From: DASXMX01 sp036794395
Lineage (GTDB): Bacteria > Planctomycetota > Phycisphaerae > Tepidisphaerales > Tepidisphaeraceae
Reading direction: 5' to 3'
DNA length: 13,178 nucleotides
NCBI GenBank assembly: GCA_036794395.1
Contig: DAIRGS010000197.1
Location: forward strand, 1 to 13,178
Below, one piece after another: positions 8,051-13,178 of the stretch. The translations under genes and the position numbers were made by a program. The first letter of the stretch is position 1; each line of letters begins with the position of its first letter. The notes under the pieces are model-generated. The model did no database searches and had not been told where the DNA came from. It saw only the letters and a program-made list of their open reading frames with translations.

Positions 8051-8191
8051 TCATTTAGGCTTCCATCTCAAATATGGCGATCGACCCCAAGCCACCCCAA
8101 GCCAGCACCCTACAAAAACAATGCACAGCGCAAACGAAGCGATCGATGCCGCCTTGATTATCCGCCGCACCAGTCCAATCCTGACCCGCAT
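8051..8191 (-). CDS. Short single-TM protein, probable truncated remnant of the MRRRLF membrane/zinc-ribbon family
   Basis: 46 residues from ATG 8191, chosen because GGGAGG (8196-8201) lies 4 nt upstream. The frame also extends to ATG 8212 or GTG 8272. It has a basic start (RIGLVRRIIK), one transmembrane segment (ASIASFALCIVFVGCWLGV) and a short polar tail. This resembles the first 35 residues of the two membrane/zinc-ribbon proteins at 11604 and 12456, but the soluble domain, second TM and zinc ribbon are missing. It may be a decayed copy, or an independent single-pass peptide at the end of the operon. Low to moderate confidence. Confidence 0.4.
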   Translation of the reverse strand: MRVRIGLVRRIIKAASIASFALCIVFVGCWLGVAWGRSPYLRWKPK

Positions 8192-8253
8192 CAGCCCTCC
8201 CTCAACCACCATATAAATCCCGACATCCACTACCCTGATTGTACCTCGTCCTT

Positions 8254-8619
8254 TTAAGGGAACGAAAAGCACGCACCTTCAACTAAGCACATCAACCCAC
8301 CCCCAAGCAGCAATCCCATCAAAAACCACCGGCTGCGCGGCCGCACCCTCCACATGCGCACCGCCAATACCAACGCAATGACGGCAACCCCCACAAACCC
8401 AATTCCCAACGCCCTCCCCAATCCCGTCTGCGACTTCGAACCCGGCCCCGGAAAATTCGGATTCGCAGGGAAAAATGCCACGACCCCAATCCCGCACACC
8501 ACCGCAATTCCAGCCAACAGCCCCGACATCACACCCACCGTCGCCGCCCCGGGTTTGGTCGGCTCAGGTTGCCGGTAGTCGAGCAGGCTCGGCGGAACAT
8601 CTGGAATTTCATCCGCCAT
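8254..8619 (-). CDS. Small three-TM membrane protein, function unknown
   Basis: 121 residues from ATG 8619, preferred over GTG 8622 because GGAGG (8626-8630) is then 6 nt upstream. The N-terminus is cytosolic and Pro-rich (DVPPSLLDYRQPEPTK). Three hydrophobic segments follow at about 28-50, 69-89 and 97-117, with a basic loop WRVRPRSRW before the last. I recognise the layout from unnamed planctomycete proteins (short PPxLxYxxPxP head, then membrane helices) but no function. It follows the frameshifted gene at 8638-9047 by 18 bp and shares the same head-plus-three-TM plan, so the two are probably paralogues in one operon downstream of the radical SAM gene. Confidence 0.65.
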   Translation of the reverse strand: MADEIPDVPPSLLDYRQPEPTKPGAATVGVMSGLLAGIAVVCGIGVVAFFPANPNFPGPGSKSQTGLGRALGIGFVGVAVIALVLAVRMWRVRPRSRWFLMGLLLGGGLMCLVEGACFSFP

Positions 8620-8637
8620 CACCAGCCTCCGCCCGAA

Positions 8638-9047
8638 TCAGTGCCCACTACATTTTGCGATAATCAATATCGTCAATGCGATTCCAATGATCAGTGCCGA
8701 CATCAACGCAGTGATCACACCATACCCGTAACCCTTATATCCGCGCGCCAGGCGAAGCCAGAGCGCAAAGCCAAGTATCCCGACCGTGCCATAGGCCCAG
8801 ATGATGATCGCCTGCGTCCACACATTCGCGAAACCTGAGGCTCCAACAAACCACAGGATCGAAAGAACGATATACCCCGCAAACCCGACAAACATGCGCC
8901 CCCCGCCACCGCCATGCAGCCTCTGGAAGGTTCCGTTCGCGCCGGTGCCCGGCCATACTCCATCGCCAAAGGCGCTAGCGGCGGAATCGCCGGCTGCTCG
9001 CCCGGTTGATCTTGCGATCTCGGTACTTGTTCAGACTCCTCACTCAT
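8638..9047 (-). pseudogene. Small three-TM membrane protein gene split by a frameshift at a C6 run
   Basis: The head reads from ATG 9047 as MSEESEQVPRSQDQPGEQ followed by a Pro-rich stretch with LAMEYGR, in one frame. The membrane part (MFVGFAGYIVLSILWFVG onward, three hydrophobic segments, stop at 8638) is in another frame. The switch needs one extra base and can be placed at the run of six C at 8899-8904 (G6 on the coding strand). Joined, the product would be about 136 residues with the same plan as the next gene. The start lies 17 bp after the radical SAM stop. It may be a sequencing error in a draft assembly or a real pseudogene. The membrane part alone (8638-8895, 85 residues) could still be read from its own ATG. 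Confidence 0.55.
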
Positions 9048-9064
9048 CCTCACCCCGCTCCGCC

Positions 9065-10477
9065 TCAAGAAATCCCCAGCTGAACCACGCGCTCTCGCAG
9101 CCGGTCGAGTTTTGCCTCCTTCCCGTCCCGATAAAACATGTTGAACGTGTCGAACGGAATGATGCGCCCGTCAGGATGGACAATATGCACGCAGGTTTTT
9201 TTGACAGAGCGCACGTCAAAGTTATATGCATCCAGAAACTGCATGATAATTACCCGGAACACATTCGCATAAGTAACGTCCGGCGGCGCCTGCACCAGCG
9301 GCAGGCAGCACAGCAGTTGCTTAAGAGACCACGCCGACGATTCAGGCGAAGCAGCCGTGGAAAAAAGCTTGAACAGCTCCCCGCGCACGGCATCATTTTG
9401 CTCGTACATAATCGTGTTGCCCTCGCCATGAAGCAGCAGTTTGGGATCGAGCATGCCCGTCAGCGGGATGATCTTTCCATCGAGCTTGAGCGCGTACGCC
9501 ATCGCCAGGCAGTCCGGATGGCACGGAACCGGCACGACATCGCTCGGCTGAAACAGCGGAAACTGCTTGAGAATCTGCTGACGAACTTCGCCAAGGGTCA
9601 GCCGGTCGCGCGCCGGATCAAACGCCTCCAGTCGCCCCGCCGCCTGGATCGGCTGAAACGTCACGCCGCGAACGCAGCGCTGCTTCGTGGCGAAGTCAAG
9701 AATCTCGCCGATCTCATGGTCGTTGAGCCCTTTCTTGAGCGTGACGACGAGGGTCGTCGAGATGTTGTGTTCGTTGAGTCGATCGATCGCCTTCGCCCGA
9801 ACCTCGCGAAGATCCGCCCCGCGAAGCGCCCGCAACGGCCCCGGCTGCAGTGAATCAAACTGCAGATAAACCTCAAACCGCGGCATGTAATCCGCCAGCC
9901 GCTTTGCGAACTCCGCATCCCTGGCAATGCGAACGCCATTTGTATTGATCATCAGATGCTTGATCGGCCGGCGCTTGGCCGCGTCAAGAACGGCAAAAAA
10001 ATCCGGATGGATCGTCGGCTCGCCCCCACTGATCTGCACCACGTCCGGCTCACCCTCGTTGCCAACAACGCAGTCAAGCATGAACTCAACCTGCTCCAGC
10101 GAGCGATGCGTAAGCCGCTGCGGCGAAGACTCGGAATAACAGATCGGACACGTCAGGTTGCACTGATCGGTTATCTCGATCAGCGTCAGGCAGCTGTGCT
10201 GCTCGTGATCGGGGCACAGCCCGCAGTCATAAGGGCAACCATACTTGATCGGCGTGTTAAACTTCAGCGGCATCTGCCCAGGCTTAAGCGTCTGCCGCGA
10301 CAGCTTGTAGTACTCGGCGTCGGTAGAAATGAGCACCTTCTGGAACCGATGCGTCGGACACCATTTATGCAAATAAACGTTGTCGCCCTCGATCACCACC
10401 TTCGCCTCCACCTTCGTCAGGCAGGCGGGGCAAAGGCTGTTTGTCAATTCGTAAAAAAGGTACGGTCGGTCCGGCAT
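9065..10477 (-). CDS. Radical SAM protein of the MJ0619 / tetraether lipid synthase (Tes) type
   Basis: 470 residues. Residues 1-100 are a Cys-rich head: C16/C19 (CPAC), C40 (WCPTH), then CPYDCGLC at 81-88 and C96. The radical SAM core has CxxxCxxC at C106/C110/C113 (CNLTCPIC), the SAM-binding ISGGEPTIHP (149-158), NTNG (178-181) and YLQFDSL (204-210). The C-terminal part carries VPCHPDC (317-323), CC at 390-391, C429 and GRIIPFDTFNMFYR (437-450). This Cys layout is that of the MJ0619 family, whose characterised members include archaeal Tes, which joins lipid tails by C-C bonds using several [4Fe-4S] clusters. The bacterial substrate here is unknown; a membrane-lipid or lipoprotein reaction is inferred from the Lgt-like neighbour 94 bp upstream. 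The small membrane genes follow directly. Confidence 0.88.
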   Translation of the reverse strand: MPDRPYLFYELTNSLCPACLTKVEAKVVIEGDNVYLHKWCPTHRFQKVLISTDAEYYKLSRQTLKPGQMPLKFNTPIKYGCPYDCGLCPDHEQHSCLTLIEITDQCNLTCPICYSESSPQRLTHRSLEQVEFMLDCVVGNEGEPDVVQISGGEPTIHPDFFAVLDAAKRRPIKHLMINTNGVRIARDAEFAKRLADYMPRFEVYLQFDSLQPGPLRALRGADLREVRAKAIDRLNEHNISTTLVVTLKKGLNDHEIGEILDFATKQRCVRGVTFQPIQAAGRLEAFDPARDRLTLGEVRQQILKQFPLFQPSDVVPVPCHPDCLAMAYALKLDGKIIPLTGMLDPKLLLHGEGNTIMYEQNDAVRGELFKLFSTAASPESSAWSLKQLLCCLPLVQAPPDVTYANVFRVIIMQFLDAYNFDVRSVKKTCVHIVHPDGRIIPFDTFNMFYRDGKEAKLDRLRERVVQLGIS

Positions 10478-10490
10478 GCGGAACTCGGTG

Positions 10491-10559
10491 TTAGAGGACG
10501 CTCGGGCTAAATCCGCCGATCGCGTAGCAACCGCCGATCATCAGGAACCAGATACCCAT
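10491..10559 (-). CDS. Possible 22-residue hydrophobic peptide
   Basis: An ATG at 10559 opens MGIWFLMIGGCYAIGGFSPS plus two residues and a TAA at 10491, 13 bp before the radical SAM start. The frame is open back to the Lgt-like stop codon at 10572, so it may instead be the former end of that gene. No Shine-Dalgarno site is visible. It looks like a single membrane segment in the gap between two probably co-transcribed lipid genes. Weak support. Confidence 0.25.
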   Translation of the reverse strand: MGIWFLMIGGCYAIGGFSPSVL

Positions 10560-10571
10560 CGCCACGAAACA

Positions 10572-11498
10572 TCACATGGCTTGTTCGTCGAGTGTTGTGT
10601 CGCATTCGGAAGCGCGCCCTCTTGCCCCCTCTCCCTTCGGGAGAAGCGAGCGGAATTGGCGACTGCCCGCGAGCGGGCTGGGGTGAGGGCGAATGCCAGG
10701 CGCCTCTCCTTCCAAATTCACCCGCCGTTCATCCAGTGCCACCGATTTAACTGATCTTACAATCCGATAGAAAATGAGTGCAGCGCCGATAAACGATGCA
10801 ATCTGAATCGCACTCAACCCCAGATAAGGCTTCCACGTCGGTTTAATAAACTCAACGCCAAATCGCCAAACCAAATACGACCCCAGAAACACCCCAAAAA
10901 CCCGGCCATTCACCCGAGGCTTTCGCACCCAGGCCAACAGCGCGATCGCCAGGATCAAAAGAAAGACAACGTCATAGAGCTGGGTCGGATGGCGCGGAAT
11001 GCCGTCCCCAAAATCAACCGCCCATGGAAGCCTCGTCGGGAGCCCATACGTGTGATCTGACAACCCGGTCAGAAAGCACCCCACCCGGCCAATCGCCATG
11101 CCCAGCATAAGCGGAAACACAAACGCATCCCCCGTCGAATGTCCCACGCCTACCCCACGCTTCCGCGATCTCCACCCCCGCCCATCCGCCCAGAAGCCCC
11201 CCAACGATCGTCTTCCCCGCCAGCCAGGTGCCCGGCTCCAAACGATGCTGCCAAAAATCCGGCAGCGACTCCACAATCGCCAGANNNNNNNNNNCGCAAG
11301 ACCCTTCGACCCAAATAGCGCCCCCACCACCGCCCCCACCAGCACCACCAAAGTCTGCTCCATCGTCGTCCGCGCCCCAGGGAACCGAGATCGCGTAAGC
11401 CGGTAAAGTTGAAACCCCGCGCAATACCCAATCGCCTCCAGCACCATATGCGGGTGCAGCCGATGCCCGAAAACGTTGACGTACACCGGAAAGGTCAT
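10572..11498 (-). CDS. Divergent prolipoprotein diacylglyceryl transferase (Lgt)-like protein, interrupted by N gap and frameshift
   Basis: Integral membrane protein starting MTFPVYVNVFGHRLHPHMVL at ATG 11498. The frame breaks at the ten N (11285-11294). After the gap the correct frame reads IVESLPDFWQHRL and GKTIVGGLLGGWAGVEIAEAW. It returns to the first frame at a C4 run (11153-11156), where one base seems extra, and continues with STGDAFVFP, GRVGCFLTGL, RHPTQLYD and WRFGVEFIKP. Lgt landmarks kept are the Arg of GRxG, RHPxQLYD and Y-x3-R-x3-E. Lost are the His of HGGL (V in TIVGGL) and the Asn and Glu of GRxGNFxNGE (C and L). So it is Lgt-like, perhaps with another acceptor or lipid. The last 45 or so residues come from a dispersed repeat (10612-10715). 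It is probably first in an operon with the Tes-like gene. Confidence 0.75.
   Translation of the reverse strand: MTFPVYVNVFGHRLHPHMVLEAIGYCAGFQLYRLTRSRFPGARTTMEQTLVVLVGAVVGALFGSKGLAXXXXWRLWSRCRIFGSIVWSRAPGWRGRRSLGGFWADGRGWRSRKRGVGVGHSTGDAFVFPLMLGMAIGRVGCFLTGLSDHTYGLPTRLPWAVDFGDGIPRHPTQLYDVVFLLILAIALLAWVRKPRVNGRVFGVFLGSYLVWRFGVEFIKPTWKPYLGLSAIQIASFIGAALIFYRIVRSVKSVALDERRVNLEGEAPGIRPHPSPLAGSRQFRSLLPKGEGARGRASECDTTLDEQAM
10612..10715 (+). repeat. Dispersed REP-like repeat inside the 3' end of the Lgt-like gene
   Basis: GC-rich element with two hairpins: TCTCCC-TTC-GGGAGA (10630-10644) and GCCCGC-GA-GCGGGC (10665-10678), then GGGTGAGGGCG. Its last 33 bases (10683-10715) are identical to window bases 1-33. 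The left boundary is approximate. It lies in the coding frame of the Lgt-like gene and supplies a basic Pro/Gly-rich tail. Confidence 0.65.
11285..11294. other. Assembly gap (ten N)
   Basis: Ten unknown bases inside the Lgt-like gene. The reading frames on either side do not match through ten bases, so the run is a placeholder and the true gap length is not ten modulo three. Confidence 0.97.
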
Positions 11499-11591
11499 CG
11501 TGCGCCCACGCCCAAACCCACATCATACCCACACTTCCTCGATACAATGAACCCTGTTGCCAATTCATTCCCCGTCCGCCCTCCCGGCCAG

Positions 11592-11597
11592 TAAGAT
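11592..11597 (+). promoter_or_regulatory. TAAGAT -10-like element, possible leaderless start
   Basis: TAAGAT lies 6 nt before the GTG at 11604, in the context GTAAGATTGG. The paralogue at 12456 has the same element at nearly the same spacing. If it is a -10 box, transcription would begin at or very near the start codon and the mRNA would be leaderless. No matching -35 was found. Confidence 0.4.
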
Positions 11598-11603
11598 TGG
11601 AAT

Positions 11604-12200
11604 GTGCGCCGCCGCCTCTTCTCCCTCGTGTCCCTGCTGTCGCTCCTACTGTGCTTGGTCACGGTCGTGCTCTGGGTGCGGAGTCCGTGGCGGACGGATG
11701 AGCTGCAATGCTCGCTCCCCCACTCGAATGTCCGACAGGTTCTGTTCGACATCAGCTCAGACAGTGGTCATCTCTATATGAATTTGGAGGTGCGTCATCC
11801 GGCGGGCCAGCGATATTTGCCCAAGGGGTACAAGTGGTACCTCTCCTCACGATTCAGATGGGTGTCAGGGGCCGACCACCTGACGTGGGAGCGATTTCTT
11901 CAGGGCAATCTTCCATTCTTTCAGCCGAAGCATTTCGCCGGGCTGGGCATCATTTGGCGCTGGAATGGCCCCGCGCCCGGCGACGAATTAACCATGATCG
12001 GCGTTTCCGATGCCTGGACAATCGCGTTGTTCGCCGCGTTGCCGATTGGAAGAATCGCCGTCAAGCCGATCGGCATTCTGCGCCGCCGCCATCGCTCCCG
12101 GACTTCCAGATGCACCATGTGCAGTTACCAACTCACCGGCAACACCAGCGGCGTCTGCCCCGAATGCGGCACGCCGGTCCTCGTTCATGTTGGATCCTAG
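11604..12200 (+). CDS. Two-TM membrane protein with C-terminal zinc ribbon, planctomycete family
   Basis: 198 residues from GTG 11604, chosen because the protein then opens MRRRLFSLVSLLSLLLCLVT like its paralogue at 12456. TM1 is about residues 6-26. An exposed beta/aromatic domain follows (45-125, with YLPKGYKWYLSSRFRW). TM2 is about 136-156, and a basic stretch RRRHRSR leads to a treble-clef type zinc ribbon with C170/C173 and C185/C188 (CTMCSYQLTGNTSGVCPECG). The topology places the zinc ribbon in the cytoplasm if the middle domain is outside. The family is common and multi-copy in Phycisphaerae-like planctomycetes, and I know no function. There is no Shine-Dalgarno site. The gene is divergent from the Lgt-like gene, with about 105 bp between them. 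Confidence 0.85.
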   Translation: MRRRLFSLVSLLSLLLCLVTVVLWVRSPWRTDELQCSLPHSNVRQVLFDISSDSGHLYMNLEVRHPAGQRYLPKGYKWYLSSRFRWVSGADHLTWERFLQGNLPFFQPKHFAGLGIIWRWNGPAPGDELTMIGVSDAWTIALFAALPIGRIAVKPIGILRRRHRSRTSRCTMCSYQLTGNTSGVCPECGTPVLVHVGS

Positions 12201-12275
12201 TCAATCCGATACCCCGGTACTTCCAACCAATCCGATGGCCGCGGCCCAATTACCCGAAGCGTTTTCCCGTCATAC

Positions 12276-12434
12276 TCCACCCGCAAGCACCAGACGATTA
12301 AGATCACACCCGCGTTTGCCGCTGGCTTGACCGATAAGGAGTGGACGATGATTGACTTTGTTGAACTGATGGAACGCGAGGAACAACTACTTGGCGGTCG
12401 GTTGGGCGATCACATGGCCGCGAAAAAGAAATGA
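12276..12434 (+). pseudogene. C-terminal fragment of an IS1-like transposase
   Basis: The frame ending with TGA at 12432-12434 reads RKHQTIKITPAFAAGLTDKE (12282-12341) and then WTMIDFVELMEREE. This matches the tail I know from IS1-type transposases (about 'RxHxTLRxTPAMAAGLTDHVWTMEDLV'). The DDE core is absent upstream: the frame stays open only back to the stop of the preceding gene at 12200 and shows no family sequence there. It is therefore a remnant. A perfect AAGGAG (12336-12341) lies 6 nt before an internal ATG (12348), so a 28-residue peptide could still be made. Confidence 0.65.
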
Positions 12435-12442
12435 CGCTCAGG

Positions 12443-12448
12443 TAAGAT
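12443..12448 (+). promoter_or_regulatory. TAAGAT -10-like element, possible leaderless start
   Basis: TAAGAT in GGTAAGATCGG, 7 nt before the GTG at 12456, matching the element before the paralogue at 11604. The conserved block together with the similar first 50 bases of coding sequence suggests that promoter and gene were duplicated together. Confidence 0.4.
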
Positions 12449-12455
12449 CGGGACC

Positions 12456-13082
12456 GTGCGCCGTCGCCTCTTTGCCCTCGCGTCCCTGCTGTCGCTGTTG
12501 CTGTGCGTCGCCTCGGCGGCACTGTGGATCATCGATGTACGCGCGGCAAAGAACTACTGGTTCATTGTCGACCAGCCGTCGTGGCCAACCCGACCTCATT
12601 GGGTGGATTGGTCCTTTTCGAGGTCAAGCTACATGGCGGGCTTCGATGGAGACGGATTGTTCTGTTCGCGGGATGACGTGGTATCAGAAGCGCAAATTCA
12701 GGCCGCGTATTGGCCATACAAGGAGATATTTTCGAGGGCGGAGGTGGCGGTAAAAGTCCAAAACGAAACGCCGCTCGCGGAGATCGAGGGTAAGTTGGTC
12801 TACACCAGTCGCGGATCGCTCCGTCTTTTCCCCACACGGGATTCACCCCCAGCCTTCTCGACATCCATCAGCCCGCCCCTCGGATGGGAGCGGAGATTAA
12901 CCGTCTCGATGTTGATCCCTGCGATCGCGTTCCTGCTTCTGCCCGCCGTTTGGGCAAAGGCTTTCGTGCAGCAACGGCGGCGGAGACGCGCCGGCCTTTG
13001 CGCGACATGCTCCTACGATCTCACCGCCAACACCAGCGGCATCTGCCCCGAGTGCGGCACGCCCATACCGACGACCAACTAA
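12456..13082 (+). CDS. Two-TM membrane protein with C-terminal zinc ribbon, planctomycete family (paralogue)
   Basis: 208 residues from GTG 12456. The first 50 bases closely match those of the gene at 11604 (MRRRLFALASLLSLLLCVAS). TM1 is about residues 6-26 and TM2 about 149-169 (VSMLIPAIAFLLLPAVWAKAF). A basic QQRRRRRAG stretch follows, then a zinc ribbon with C182/C185 and C197/C200 (CATCSYDLTANTSGICPECG). The middle domain (30-145) is unlike that of the neighbour except for aromatic-rich strands, so only the two ends are conserved. Function unknown. There is no Shine-Dalgarno site. A transposase remnant separates the two paralogues. Confidence 0.87.
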   Translation: MRRRLFALASLLSLLLCVASAALWIIDVRAAKNYWFIVDQPSWPTRPHWVDWSFSRSSYMAGFDGDGLFCSRDDVVSEAQIQAAYWPYKEIFSRAEVAVKVQNETPLAEIEGKLVYTSRGSLRLFPTRDSPPAFSTSISPPLGWERRLTVSMLIPAIAFLLLPAVWAKAFVQQRRRRRAGLCATCSYDLTANTSGICPECGTPIPTTN

Positions 13083-13178
13083 CCCCGTAATCGCCGCGCA
13101 CTAATCACAAATAAATTGCCGAATGCATGCACTTCAATCCCGACAGGGCGTTCGCTCCCACCCTCCCAGCCCAACCGC

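Noticed and set aside
7905..8054. 49-codon minus-strand frame with ATGA overlap to the 46-residue ORF
   Set aside because: Arg/Ser-rich product, no recognisable similarity; the overlap alone is weak evidence.
8801..9853. 350-codon plus-strand frame opposite the radical SAM gene
   Set aside because: Arg/Pro/His-rich with no motif. The minus strand has the full radical SAM Cys set.
1..13178. CRISPR array, tRNA or rRNA genes
   Set aside because: No regularly spaced direct repeats, no cloverleaf and no rRNA-like sequence were found by reading. Only the 33-bp dispersed repeat recurs.
13083..13178. Possible gene entering from the right edge
   Set aside because: The last 96 bases hold no start, motif or frame that I can support.

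Overview
The window reads as a GC-rich chromosomal segment of a planctomycete, most likely class Phycisphaerae. The main clue is a pair of small membrane proteins ending in the zinc-ribbon signature CxxCxYxLTxNTSGxCPECG, which from family knowledge I associate with that group. Weak or absent Shine-Dalgarno sites, frequent GTG starts and rSAM/Lgt-like lipid genes fit this. A run of ten N at 11285-11294 and two apparent single-base frameshifts indicate a draft or metagenome-derived scaffold.

Left part (152-5551, minus strand): a tight three-gene operon. In transcription order it encodes a SAM-dependent methyltransferase of the 'extracellular factor 3-hydroxypalmitate methyl ester biosynthesis' type (PhcB-like), a 919-residue membrane hybrid kinase with two complete histidine-kinase modules around a receiver, and a receiver protein with a decayed kinase-like C-terminus. 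Gaps are 7 bp and then a 4-bp ATGA overlap. Gene order and domain content match the phcB-phcS-phcR-phcQ quorum-sensing locus of Ralstonia, apparently with the S and R proteins fused. This is the most interesting system in the window.

Middle (5552-7743): a 489-bp divergent intergenic region separates the operon from a plus-strand FadL/OMPP1 outer-membrane fatty-acid channel. That channel could carry a fatty-acid methyl ester signal across the outer membrane. A strong bidirectional terminator follows, then a small unrecognised minus-strand gene (7459-7743) and about 300 bp without a convincing gene.

Right-middle (8051-11498, minus strand): a second probable operon. It starts with a divergent prolipoprotein diacylglyceryl transferase (Lgt)-like gene broken by the N gap and a frameshift and extended by a dispersed repeat. 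A possible 22-residue hydrophobic peptide comes next, then a radical SAM protein of the MJ0619/tetraether lipid synthase (Tes) type. Two or three small membrane proteins close the run, one frameshifted at a C6 run and one a probable truncated remnant. Lgt-like plus Tes-like suggests a lipid-modification pathway.

Right end (11592-13178, plus strand): two paralogous GTG-start membrane/zinc-ribbon proteins, each preceded by the same TAAGAT element 6-7 nt before the start codon (possible leaderless transcripts). Between them lies the C-terminal tail of an IS1-like transposase. No rRNA, tRNA or CRISPR array was seen.
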